From: an uncultured Parabacteroides sp.
GTDB taxonomy: Bacteria > Bacteroidota > Bacteroidia > Bacteroidales > Tannerellaceae
Assembly: GCF_905196875.1 (NCBI RefSeq)
Contig: NZ_CAJJWO010000054.1
Location: 1 to 35,317 of the forward strand
Direction: 5' to 3'
DNA: 35,317 nucleotides
The translations under genes and the position numbers were made by a program. Positions 24,310-33,198 of the stretch are shown here, one piece after another. The notes below the pieces were generated by a model that had not been told where the DNA came from, searched no databases, and saw nothing but the letters and a program-made list of their open reading frames with translations. The stretch's first letter is position 1, and every line of letters begins with the position of its first letter.

Positions 24310-26883
24310 TCAAAGATCAAGTATTATTTCGTGTGCCGGCGGATTTCCGTCTACCCAAAGTTTGATATTCTTTTTCCGGCGATTTACTTCTTTATGTAAA
24401 TCATTGATTGTTTTAATACTAACCCCGTTTACCTGCAAAATAACATCGCCCGCACGTCCTCCAGCCTTATACAAGGCTGATACCGTTGGAACATCGATCA
24501 AAATAACACCTTTGATATCATCAATACCGGCAGCAGATTTTTCTGTGTCAGTTGTCATGTTTTTGATTTTCGCACCCAGCCATGTCTGAATTTGATCGTT
24601 AGCGACACAGATGGTCTTCTTTGGAAAGAGAGGTTTGTCATATTTCCGATGAGCCTCTATCGCTTCTTCCCTATACTCAGGAACCGTTGACCCGAAATCA
24701 TCCAATGAAAATTCTTTGAATCCAACTTTAAATGCCGGAGAATTTTTCTTGAGCTTGAAGTTCTGCTGCTCCATATCCTCGAACAAAGGATCCGCAGCGA
24801 CTGAATGGACATCCAAACCCTTACCTTTCCATTCTTTCAAAGTCATCTTTGGTGAAAAACCTCCAGCTACCGAACCTCTCAACGCAAATGCCACGGCCTT
24901 TTTCGACACCAATGAATAATATAAATTATAATCATATTCTTTCACCTGGGTCGGTTTACAATGAATTCCCTCAAAGACAACATCCGATTCCGTATTCACA
25001 TAAATATTACTCCTTACAACATCTTCGGGCGAATCAAAACAGACATGTTTTCCCGGAGGAAAATTCCCTATACAAATATTATTCTCGACAGTCCTATAAA
25101 ACCCTTCCCGCAATTTAAAACTACATCCTAAAGTCAGGTTGTTATAAATATGAAAGTTAGAAGAGCCATCATCCAAATCAATACCCCATGAATGTGTATC
25201 TACCGTATGTCCGAAACGATTATGACGAATGATTGTTGTTTTATAGCTATCCAGGCGGGAACGTTCTTTGGCATGTTCATGGCCGGACTTCTGTATACCA
25301 TGCATTTTCATCGTCCAGTGACGGTCACGCCCCCAGGAATTAAACGGTCCATGATCAGCAGTAGATAGAACCGTATGAAAAACATCATTATATTCAATTA
25401 CATTTCCTCCCCACGAACCGTCATTAATACAGATTCCGGCACGAGGCAAATCATAAATGGTATTATGGCTGACCGTATTCTCCGCACACATAGACAAGAG
25501 GATACCGGCTGCCTGCTTTTCCAATTCGCCAATACGTGTAATCAAATTATTGTCTACCTTGCAATAACGAGGATAATTATCCGTTTTCGGTCCCGGAGTG
25601 AGATCCGTACTTTGCTCAAATTCACGATAAGGTTCTTTCCATACCAGATATGATAATATATATCCCCACTTTTGACTCAAATCTTTCACATCGATTTCAT
25701 CCGTAACATCACACCAGGGAGAATCGCGCATGGCATCCCGACTACCGACAAGAACAATGCCATTTGCTTGTAAATCTTCAAAACGACAGCCTTCTACTGA
25801 TGAATAACGGTTATAGTTGCTCAATATAACGCCATTTCCTCCCAACTGTTCAAACCGGCAGTCTTTTATTTTACAATTTTCCGTTCCTTCTAATGAAACA
25901 ACTGCATTACGATAGATCGCATAATCACCGATAGGGAGATGTTCCAATGTCAAATACCATGTCGAACGTGTTTTCTCAAACTGAATATTCTTAAATGTGA
26001 TATGCTTAACAGGATTCGAGAGAGAACCTTCCATTCGTATAATTGTTGAATTTACCGGAACTTCAAATTGTAAAGACCGGATATCCGATACATCTTTCAA
26101 CGGATAATAATACAGCTTCCGGTTCAATTGATCATAAAACCATTCACCGGGAGAATCCAATTCTTCAAAGACATTCTCAACGAAACGATCCTGTTTATGC
26201 AATTGTGCCTCATTATACATCGTTGTCGTATTGGTGGAAACCAATCGCAAATGGGGTATATTATTCTTTACATCCACCAACTGGTAATGCATGCTTCCCC
26301 ATTTACCATGCTGCATGCCGTGTACATAAGCACCTTCCGGAGATTTCCATCGGGCAACCCGTTCGGATGAGATACAATCGGAAGCCACACCACCAAACGG
26401 TCGTTTTCGAGGAATAAAATTCGGGTATCTAGCCAAAGGCATAGTCTCTCCATTTACCCACATCGTACGGGGAGTAAAGCCTTTTTCATTCTTCAGTTTT
26501 GCATCTGCAACCCAAATGGAATCATTATACGTTTTCCATTCAACCTGAAGAGGCAGACTTCCCGAAAACACGACTTGCTCATCCGGATAAGCCTGATAAA
26601 TAATCGGATATTCTTTACTACCGGAATCTTCCGGATATAGTACAAACGGTTCCTCAAAACGATAAACACCCCCACGAAGAAAAACAGAAAAGCTCTGTTT
26701 CTCTCCTTTTGACCGTAACTGCCGTATCTGATCTCTCGCTTGTTCCAATGTTTTAAGAGGACTTTCAATTGTCCCTTTATTTGCATCACTTCCGTCAGGA
26801 GATACATAAAGTTTTGTTTGAGCGGAAGAATGCCAGATACTTACCCATAATAAAAGAATTGTACAATAAATGTTTTTCTTCAT
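24310..26883 (-). CDS. GH141-like right-handed beta-helix enzyme with C-terminal PDZ domain
   Basis: Secreted enzyme, 857 aa from the ATG at 26883; the frame extends to 26934, but only MKKNIYCTILLLWVSIWHSS gives a signal peptide. It starts with KLYVSPDGSDANKGTIESPL and LEQARDQIRQL, the typical opening of GH141 and related beta-helix proteins. Many beta-helix coils follow (for example NCKIKDCRFEQLGGNGVILS and SSVEGCRFEDLQANGIVLVG). Characterised GH141 members include an alpha-L-fucosidase acting on rhamnogalacturonan II and a xylanase, so fucosidase activity fits this locus but is not proven. The last 72 residues or so form a PDZ domain (GGRAGDVILQVNGVSIKTIN). The gene follows susD after a 50-bp spacer with a perfect palindrome. 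Confidence 0.85.
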   Translation of the reverse strand: MKKNIYCTILLLWVSIWHSSAQTKLYVSPDGSDANKGTIESPLKTLEQARDQIRQLRSKGEKQSFSVFLRGGVYRFEEPFVLYPEDSGSKEYPIIYQAYPDEQVVFSGSLPLQVEWKTYNDSIWVADAKLKNEKGFTPRTMWVNGETMPLARYPNFIPRKRPFGGVASDCISSERVARWKSPEGAYVHGMQHGKWGSMHYQLVDVKNNIPHLRLVSTNTTTMYNEAQLHKQDRFVENVFEELDSPGEWFYDQLNRKLYYYPLKDVSDIRSLQFEVPVNSTIIRMEGSLSNPVKHITFKNIQFEKTRSTWYLTLEHLPIGDYAIYRNAVVSLEGTENCKIKDCRFEQLGGNGVILSNYNRYSSVEGCRFEDLQANGIVLVGSRDAMRDSPWCDVTDEIDVKDLSQKWGYILSYLVWKEPYREFEQSTDLTPGPKTDNYPRYCKVDNNLITRIGELEKQAAGILLSMCAENTVSHNTIYDLPRAGICINDGSWGGNVIEYNDVFHTVLSTADHGPFNSWGRDRHWTMKMHGIQKSGHEHAKERSRLDSYKTTIIRHNRFGHTVDTHSWGIDLDDGSSNFHIYNNLTLGCSFKLREGFYRTVENNICIGNFPPGKHVCFDSPEDVVRSNIYVNTESDVVFEGIHCKPTQVKEYDYNLYYSLVSKKAVAFALRGSVAGGFSPKMTLKEWKGKGLDVHSVAADPLFEDMEQQNFKLKKNSPAFKVGFKEFSLDDFGSTVPEYREEAIEAHRKYDKPLFPKKTICVANDQIQTWLGAKIKNMTTDTEKSAAGIDDIKGVILIDVPTVSALYKAGGRAGDVILQVNGVSIKTINDLHKEVNRRKKNIKLWVDGNPPAHEIILDL

Positions 26884-26899
26884 ATACTTACCTTTTTGA

Positions 26900-26923
26900 G
26901 AGCAAGGAAAATTTTCCTTGCTC
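26900..26923. repeat. 24-bp perfect palindrome between susD and the GH141-like gene
   Basis: GAGCAAGGAAAA joined directly to TTTTCCTTGCTC; as RNA, an 8-bp stem with an 8-nt loop. There is no T-run after it on the minus strand, so it is probably an RNA-processing or stabilising hairpin that shields the susC-susD part of the message, or an operator. Confidence 0.55.
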
Positions 26924-26933
26924 CTTTTTATCA

Positions 26934-28478
26934 TTAATATCCTTCATTTTGTGTCAAATTTGAATTAAGAAGTCTTTCCTCTCCTGGAATAGGCCACAAA
27001 TAGCCTTTAGAAGCATTCCAACTGGTTTTCAATACATTAGTAGATGTAAACTTCCACTCTGCCGGATTGGATAGATTTTTTAGATTTTGTTTATTATATC
27101 CTTCCAAGTTATTGGCAAAAACAACATCTGCAATTTTCCATCGAACTATATCAAAATACCGAAGACCTTCACCAGCAAACTCCACACGTCTTTCATGTCT
27201 AATCTTTTCACGCATTGCTTCCTTGGTCAGAGCATTTGTCAATACAGGTTGATGCGCTCTCTGTCTCACTTGGTTTATTACATCATAAACACTGCTTGTT
27301 GGTCCTTCTATTTCATTTAAAGCCTCTGCATACATCAATAATACATCTGCATATCTGATAATAATAAAATTAGTCCCTGAATTACCATTAGTATTATCTG
27401 TATAATCAGCAGATTTTTTTAGTCGCATCCCTGTGACAGACAAATCATTTGCAGGAATAAAAACAACTGGGCTTCCATCCGGATTTAAAAGACCTTCCTT
27501 TATTGCACCTGGTAATAATATAGTTGACGAAAGACGGGAGTCTCTATCCTTAAATGGATTTTGAGGATCAAAATTACTACCATCTTCTGTAACCATCTTA
27601 CCTGTGTTCATTTCAAACTCATTAGCCAATGACAAAGTAGGTAAATACATATCCTGTGTTATAATATTCATATTCCTTCCGGATCCCATTATATCCTTCA
27701 AATATCCTTTATCGAAAATAACCTCTTCATTATATTCATTTTCTTCCAAAAATAAACCTCTGAAATCCGGGAATAACTTATAGACACCTAATTCCATACA
27801 TGCTTCGGCAGCTTTGGCAGCTTCTTCATATTTCGAAAAGAATAATAAAACTCTAGCCTTGAAAGCGAGAGCCGCTCCCTTTGTCACACGTCCTATATCG
27901 TTTCCTGTATATGAAACAGGTAAATATTGAACTGCATAATTCAAATCTTCTATTACTTGTTGAAATACTTTCTCCTTCGTATCACGTGCCGGATACAAAT
28001 TTTCAGATACAGACGGATCAGTTAATACAAGAGGAACATCACCAAATAAAGCAATCAAATCATAATAATAATAAGCCCGAAAGAATTTGGCTTCTGCAAC
28101 TAACCTATTACGCACCTTCTCTTCTATTGCTGATGCACTTATTCCATTTACAGCCAAATTCGCATTCCCTATAGCTTTATAATTTTTTACCCAACGTTTT
28201 TGAGAATAACTATCAAATGCCTGAATATCTCCCTGAATATACTTTTGTCCACTTCCTCCCACTTGGGCCGCACTATAGACATCATCCGTATATTCATCTA
28301 AAAATGTATAATCTTGATAAGAAATCGGATTATACAATGATGTCACCAACAGTTTACACTCCTCTTCATTATTAAAGAAATTATCAGGTGACAATGAGAC
28401 CAATGGACTACGTGACAAGAAATCATCACATGAAAACAACATATTTATCAAAAACAAAAAAACAATTGCTCTTTTCAT
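26934..28478 (-). CDS. SusD/RagB-family glycan-binding lipoprotein (pair of the 28491-31565 SusC)
   Basis: Outer-membrane lipoprotein, 514 aa, with lipobox MLFSC and acylated Cys17. SusD landmarks: FLSRSPLVSLSPDNFFNNEE near the N-terminus, VRNRLVAEAKFFRAYYYYDL and IALFGDVPLVLTDP in the TPR-like part, and IIRYADVLLMYAEALNEIEG, VINQVRQRAHQPVL and IRHERRVEFAGEGLRYFDIV in the C-terminal part. It ends YLWPIPGEERLLNSNLTQNE, the usual signature. It starts 12 bp after the SusC stop. Base composition looks more AT-rich than the sulfatase-unit SusD, suggesting that the two SusC/D pairs have different histories. Confidence 0.96.
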   Translation of the reverse strand: MKRAIVFLFLINMLFSCDDFLSRSPLVSLSPDNFFNNEEECKLLVTSLYNPISYQDYTFLDEYTDDVYSAAQVGGSGQKYIQGDIQAFDSYSQKRWVKNYKAIGNANLAVNGISASAIEEKVRNRLVAEAKFFRAYYYYDLIALFGDVPLVLTDPSVSENLYPARDTKEKVFQQVIEDLNYAVQYLPVSYTGNDIGRVTKGAALAFKARVLLFFSKYEEAAKAAEACMELGVYKLFPDFRGLFLEENEYNEEVIFDKGYLKDIMGSGRNMNIITQDMYLPTLSLANEFEMNTGKMVTEDGSNFDPQNPFKDRDSRLSSTILLPGAIKEGLLNPDGSPVVFIPANDLSVTGMRLKKSADYTDNTNGNSGTNFIIIRYADVLLMYAEALNEIEGPTSSVYDVINQVRQRAHQPVLTNALTKEAMREKIRHERRVEFAGEGLRYFDIVRWKIADVVFANNLEGYNKQNLKNLSNPAEWKFTSTNVLKTSWNASKGYLWPIPGEERLLNSNLTQNEGY

Positions 28479-28490
28479 AATTCAATTATT

Positions 28491-31400
28491 TTAAAAATCT
28501 ATTTGAACTCCAATAGTATACGATTTAACTTGTGGATAGGTATTAAATCCGCTTCCGGCTATAGGCCTTTCCGGATCATATCCTTTAAATTTAGTGATCG
28601 TCAATAAGTTATGTGCAGAACCATATAACATCAAATTATGTATACCGATACGAGATATTATATGCTTAGGAACATTATATGAGAGTGACAAACTTTTCAT
28701 CCGAAGATAGGATGCATTTTGAACAAAAAAATCCGAGGTCTGCATCTTTAACCTATTCGCCCATAATTTAGGCATTGATGCATTCGGATTTTCGGGTGTC
28801 CACCGATCTCTCCACCAAGTACCAGTCGTATATCCCCAAGTAAACGGTTCAAAAACAGCCCCACTACAATAAGCATCAACACCTTGTTCTCCTTGAAGTA
28901 ATGTAGATAACGAAAAATCTCTCCATCTCAAATCCAAATGTAAAGAATAACTTAAATCCGGATAAGGATTACCAATAACCACCCTGTCATCCATTGTAGT
29001 CACCCTACCATCTCCATCTTGGTCTTTATACCACAAATCTCCTACTTCCGTTTTAATAACTTGTTGCGGAATCTTCTTTAGTTCATCCTCGCTACGAACA
29101 ATTCCTCCTACTTCCAAACCATAATAGGCCATGAAAGGCTCACCTTCCGTAATAATGCTTACTCCAGAATATTGTGTACCGATTTCACCCATATCCAGTA
29201 CTTCATTTTTAAAGTGGGATAAACCCAAATTAGCCGAAAGAGACCAGTCCTTTCCTATATTTGTAGCATACTGAATATTAAAGTCAAAACCTGCATTTCT
29301 GACTTTTGCAACATTCCGCCAAGCAGGTTTAGACACTCCAGTTGTAGCTGGAACCGGTAATTCCCTCAATATATCAGAGGCTGTTTTGGTATATACGTCC
29401 AATTGAGCATTGAATTTATCAAGGAATCCTACGTCTACACCGACATTTGCCTGTGTAATCGTTTCCCAAGATATATTTTTATCGGCCAAATACGTCAGAG
29501 AAGCTCCTTGAATCAAGGTATTATTTAGAATAGCGTTAGACCCCATACTTATTAGATCAGCAGCGGCATAGTTTGAGACATTCTGATTTCCTAACTTACC
29601 CCAAGAAGCCCTTAACTTCAAATTATCTAATTTATTCACGTCTTCCATAAAACCTTCTTCAGTGATTCTCCATGCTGCCGAAAAAGAAGGGAAAAGCCCC
29701 CATTGATTTCCTTTAGCAAAACGACTGGACCCGTCATAACGGACATTGGCTTCCAACAGATATTTATTTTTGTAATCGTAGTTCAATCGGGCAAAACCGG
29801 AACGTAGTGCGTATTCCCAGGCATCACTACCATTTGTCGATGTTTCCACATCCCCCATTACTAATTCAGGAAAACTATTACTTATCAAGTTACTCCGTTT
29901 GGCATTGAATTTTTTATATACACTTTCTTCTTGTGAATACCCCGCGAGTATCTTAAAATGGTGAGAATCGGCTATATTAAATTCATAATCAGCAAAGGCA
30001 TTAATCGTTGTGTGCAAATTATTTGCATAACTCCGTTCCACAGAAGAGGCCCCCCAAGAATGAAAAACATTCGACCAATAATAGTATCCTTTTACAGAGG
30101 GTAAAAAAGAATCAAAATCTACAAGTTTATACTTTGCGCCGAATTCAAATTTCAGATTCAAATTTTTAATCACCTCATAACTTAGTAGTGCTTTTCCGTT
30201 CATATCATAGTTTGTTTCCTTATAATATGCACCTTGATCGATTGCAGCAAAGTATAAACCCGAATAGGAACCATATACTTGTTTTGAAGGGTCTGCCGGA
30301 TCGTCATATTTCAGTTGCATATACGGAGCAGCATCATCCAAGGCACTTCCGGAACTATACTTGTTCAGTCCGTCATCTCTTTTACCACGGGTAAAATCCA
30401 ATAAGAACTGAACTTGTAATTTATCATCTTCCAAGAAATATGCCTGAGTATTTGATCGTATATTTATTCGATCGAATGATTGTTTATAACGAACGCCTTC
30501 CTGATACATATAGCCTAAAGATAAGAATGAAGTAATTCTATCACCACCTCCTTTCATGGATAAATTATGAGTAGTAACAGGTTTTGTACCACCATAAAAC
30601 AAATCACCCCAATTAGTATTCTTATAACCATCTTCTGTTCCTTCTTTAAACTTTTGTACATCTTCATCTGTAAACATTTTAGCTAATCCACAGTTTTCCA
30701 ATGCCTCATTATAAAGAAGAACATGCTCATACGTATCAAATGTTTCAGGAATACGAGTCGCTTTCTGAAATCCAACAGATCCATTATAACTCAAAATGAT
30801 TTTTTCATTCTTCTTACCTCTTTTAGTTGTAACAAGTATCACACCATTTGCAGCACGGTTTCCATAAATTGCAGCAGAGGAAGCATCTTTCAATACTGAA
30901 ATATTCTCAATGTCCTTTGGATCTACTGCATTTATATCACCTTCCATTCCATCAATCAAAACCAAAGGATCACTATTATTCATAGTACCTACTCCTCTAA
31001 TACGAACTGTAGCTGTATTCTTACCTGGTTGTCCTGAATTTTGAGTAACAAAAACTCCAGGCACTTTTCCTGCAAGCATAGAACTAGAATTATTATAAGC
31101 CAAGACGGGCGTATCATCCAAAGCAACGCTAGAGACAGCTCCTGTTAAATTCGCTTTTTTCTGTGTACCGTATCCAACAACAACGACCTCATCCAGATTC
31201 TGCGCATCTTCTTTTAATACAACCGACCAGTTTCTTCTATTTTTTACCGGAATCTGTTGTTCTATATATCCGATATAAGAAATTACCAGAACATCATTTT
31301 CTGAAGAAATCTCTAAAGTAAAATTTCCATTCACATCGGTGACTGTACCTAACGTCGTTCCTTTAATAAAGACATTAGCTCCAATTACAGATAAACCATT

Positions 31401-31565
31401 TTGATCGGAAACAGTCCCTTTTATAAGTTTTCCAGACTGCTGCAATACAACAGAGGGCTGTTTCAATTCGTTATTCTCCAATTCAGGATTAACAAAATTA
31501 CTATCTGTGTTTGATGCATAAGAGATAAAACTACAGACAGACAATAATAATATTGAAGTTCTCAT
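28491..31565 (-). CDS. SusC-like TonB-dependent transporter (GH141 unit)
   Basis: Outer-membrane TonB-dependent oligosaccharide transporter, about 1024 aa from the ATG at 31565. The frame reaches 31631, but the signal peptide MRTSILLLSVCSFISYA starts at 31565. Domains: a carboxypeptidase-D-like regulatory domain (GTVSDQNGLSVIGANVFIKG), TonB-box region DEVVVVGYGTQKK, plug (VLKDASSAAIYGNRAANGVI) and barrel. There is no STN domain. It is the first gene of the unit controlled by promoter copy D, with an unusually long leader (about 230 nt) holding a hairpin at 31684-31717. Confidence 0.96.
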   Translation of the reverse strand: MRTSILLLSVCSFISYASNTDSNFVNPELENNELKQPSVVLQQSGKLIKGTVSDQNGLSVIGANVFIKGTTLGTVTDVNGNFTLEISSENDVLVISYIGYIEQQIPVKNRRNWSVVLKEDAQNLDEVVVVGYGTQKKANLTGAVSSVALDDTPVLAYNNSSSMLAGKVPGVFVTQNSGQPGKNTATVRIRGVGTMNNSDPLVLIDGMEGDINAVDPKDIENISVLKDASSAAIYGNRAANGVILVTTKRGKKNEKIILSYNGSVGFQKATRIPETFDTYEHVLLYNEALENCGLAKMFTDEDVQKFKEGTEDGYKNTNWGDLFYGGTKPVTTHNLSMKGGGDRITSFLSLGYMYQEGVRYKQSFDRINIRSNTQAYFLEDDKLQVQFLLDFTRGKRDDGLNKYSSGSALDDAAPYMQLKYDDPADPSKQVYGSYSGLYFAAIDQGAYYKETNYDMNGKALLSYEVIKNLNLKFEFGAKYKLVDFDSFLPSVKGYYYWSNVFHSWGASSVERSYANNLHTTINAFADYEFNIADSHHFKILAGYSQEESVYKKFNAKRSNLISNSFPELVMGDVETSTNGSDAWEYALRSGFARLNYDYKNKYLLEANVRYDGSSRFAKGNQWGLFPSFSAAWRITEEGFMEDVNKLDNLKLRASWGKLGNQNVSNYAAADLISMGSNAILNNTLIQGASLTYLADKNISWETITQANVGVDVGFLDKFNAQLDVYTKTASDILRELPVPATTGVSKPAWRNVAKVRNAGFDFNIQYATNIGKDWSLSANLGLSHFKNEVLDMGEIGTQYSGVSIITEGEPFMAYYGLEVGGIVRSEDELKKIPQQVIKTEVGDLWYKDQDGDGRVTTMDDRVVIGNPYPDLSYSLHLDLRWRDFSLSTLLQGEQGVDAYCSGAVFEPFTWGYTTGTWWRDRWTPENPNASMPKLWANRLKMQTSDFFVQNASYLRMKSLSLSYNVPKHIISRIGIHNLMLYGSAHNLLTITKFKGYDPERPIAGSGFNTYPQVKSYTIGVQIDF

Positions 31566-31683
31566 AACATTAAAAAACTTCTTAAAGTGTTTTTTTTGAT
31601 ATAAAAAGATTGACAAAGTATATTTTCCCATACCTTTGTAAAATTAAATGTTTAATACTTTTTTAAGTAAGAGTTTTAGATAT

Positions 31684-31717
31684 ATAGCAGACAGATGTAC
31701 CAGCATTTGCCTGCTAT
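31684..31717 (-). repeat. hairpin in the susC leader RNA
   Basis: ATAGCAG (31684-31690) pairs with CTGCTAT (31711-31717). In the minus-strand RNA the stem continues through a G-U wobble and two more pairs to 10 bp, whereas the plus-strand RNA would have an A-C mismatch. It is probably a regulatory leader structure. Confidence 0.4.
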
Positions 31718-31804
31718 TTTATTGAAAAGACTTCTTTTTTCTAAATCATAGGCATTATTTTAAGGTTACACATTATTTATAACAAACTATCCCTGTTTTA
31801 GGAA

Positions 31805-31869
31805 CAAAAGTAGTTTTTACAGATATTGTATCATTGAATAAATAACACATATAATTGTAAAATCTTATC
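31805..31869 (-). promoter_or_regulatory. shared PUL promoter module, copy D (drives susC-susD-GH141)
   Basis: Minus-strand order: AAGATTTTACAA distal block, CAAT block, TACTTTTG -7 box ending at 31805, with the same 28- and 50-bp offsets as copies A-C. The start-point dyad present in the other three copies is not conserved here. Confidence 0.75.
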
Positions 31870-31904
31870 TTTTTAATTACAAAAGCATGCGACATTTCAT
31901 GTAA

Positions 31905-31912
31905 TACATTTG
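31905..31912 (+). promoter_or_regulatory. -7 box TACATTTG for the pst operon
   Basis: Exact TAnnTTTG match on the plus strand, 91 bp before the pstC start; the predicted transcript start is about 31919. No -33 element or phosphate-box repeat was recognised. Confidence 0.5.
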
Positions 31913-32003
31913 CAATATCAATGTAACATTTACTTCAAACCGCCTTAACTCATTCTTAATACATGTTACCTTACTTTGCACTCAGAACAAACAGATAAAT
32001 GAC

Positions 32004-33191
32004 GTGAGAAAGTTTTTTGAAAAAATTGTAGAAGGGGGACTATTGATCAGTGGAAGCGTGACCAGCTTTACGATCCTGTTGATCGTCTTTTTCCTTTTTA
32101 AAGAAGCCTCCGGCCTTTTCAGCAGTCCGGTTGTCGAAGAAGGATATGTACTTGCGGTAAATAAGAGCAACGATGTGAGTGACCTGTCACCGGAAACGAT
32201 CATGGATATTTTCGATGCCAAGATAACCAACTGGAAAGAGGTGAACGGCAAAGACGAAGAGATCCTTGTTTTTCGTTTTTCCGATCTGACACAGTATTAC
32301 AGTGAAGAAGAGTTGGGCGACGAATTCCAGTATGTCCCCGAAAAGATCAGTGAACTGGTCGGCAAAGAACCGGGAATAATTGCTTTCTTCCCTCAACAAT
32401 ATCTGGCTGAGCCTTTTGACGGGACAGTCCTCCCGGAAGAAAATATCTCACTCTCCGATTTCTTTGCCGGAACAAAATGGTACCCGACCTCAGCACCCGC
32501 CCCCATCTTCGGATTGATTCCCTTATTATTGGGAACCTTGTTGGTCAGCATCGGGGCAATCGTTCTTTCTTTACCTTTCGGTATAGCAGTTGCCATCTAC
32601 CTGGCAGAAATAGCCAACAAACGCACCCGGGAAATACTCAAACCGGTTATCGAACTTCTGGCAGGTATTCCTTCCGTTGTATACGGTTTTTTCGGACTAG
32701 TGGTAATTGTCCCATTGATACAAAAAGGACTGAATCTCCCGGTCGGAGAAACAGCTTTTGCGGGTAGTGTCGTTCTGGCTATCATGGCATTGCCGACCAT
32801 TATAACCGTTGCAGAAGATGCTATGCGCACCACACCACGAGCTATGAAAGAGGCTAGCCTCGCATTAGGAGCCACCCAATGGCAAACAATTTATAAGGTA
32901 ATCATTCCCTACTCCATTTCGGGTATCACTTCAGCAGTTGTTCTCGGTATCGGTCGGGCTATCGGCGAAACAATGGCCGTACTGATGGTAACAGGGAATG
33001 CCGCAGTCATACCGACCTCGTTCTTTGAACCGGTACGAACCATCCCTGCCACAATCGCAGCCGAACTGGGAGAAGCTCCAGCCGGAGGCGCTCATTATCA
33101 GGCTTTGTTTCTGCTGGGAGCCGTTCTGTTCATTATCACATTAATATTAAGTATCACGGTAGAATATATTTCATCCAAAAGAAAAATCTAA
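32004..33191 (+). CDS. pstC: phosphate ABC transporter permease PstC with PstS-like insert
   Basis: Inner-membrane permease subunit of the high-affinity phosphate ABC transporter, 395 aa. The start is a GTG; the ATG five bases earlier (31999) opens a two-codon frame and is not it. After a first membrane helix (about 11-33), residues 45-165 form an extra-cytoplasmic segment with the PstS-like pattern LSPETIMDIFDAKITNWKEV and GIIAFFPQQYL. The normal PstC permease core follows from about 168, with GIPSVVYGFFGLVVIVPLIQ, MALPTIITVAEDAM, the EAA-type loop EASLALGATQWQTIYKVIIP and AIGETMAVLMVTGN. Ordinary PstC proteins are about 300 aa, so the extra domain explains the length. pstA starts 7 bp after the stop. 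No pstS gene lies upstream in the window. Confidence 0.95.
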   Translation: MRKFFEKIVEGGLLISGSVTSFTILLIVFFLFKEASGLFSSPVVEEGYVLAVNKSNDVSDLSPETIMDIFDAKITNWKEVNGKDEEILVFRFSDLTQYYSEEELGDEFQYVPEKISELVGKEPGIIAFFPQQYLAEPFDGTVLPEENISLSDFFAGTKWYPTSAPAPIFGLIPLLLGTLLVSIGAIVLSLPFGIAVAIYLAEIANKRTREILKPVIELLAGIPSVVYGFFGLVVIVPLIQKGLNLPVGETAFAGSVVLAIMALPTIITVAEDAMRTTPRAMKEASLALGATQWQTIYKVIIPYSISGITSAVVLGIGRAIGETMAVLMVTGNAAVIPTSFFEPVRTIPATIAAELGEAPAGGAHYQALFLLGAVLFIITLILSITVEYISSKRKI

Positions 33192-33198
33192 ATAAGTT

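Larger units (their letters stand above)
31566..32003. promoter_or_regulatory. divergent intergenic region between the PUL and pstC
   Basis: About 440 bp without a gene. Towards the left it holds the susC leader with a hairpin (31684-31717) and promoter copy D (31805-31869). Towards the right it holds a pstC promoter candidate (31905-31912). A plus-strand TACCTTTG (31631-31638) points into the susC leader hairpin. No insertion sequence, tRNA or attachment repeat is visible at this PUL/core boundary. Confidence 0.7.

Noticed and set aside
26884..26934. N-terminal extension of the GH141-like protein
   Set aside because: It would overlap the susD stop and consists of the translated palindrome; the signal peptide begins at 26883.
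31566..31631. N-terminal extension of the right-hand SusC
   Set aside because: The signal peptide starts at 31565, and the extension is the translated AT-rich leader.
31999..32007. ATG at 31999 as pstC start
   Set aside because: It opens only ATG-ACG-TGA; the GTG at 32004 is in frame with the permease.
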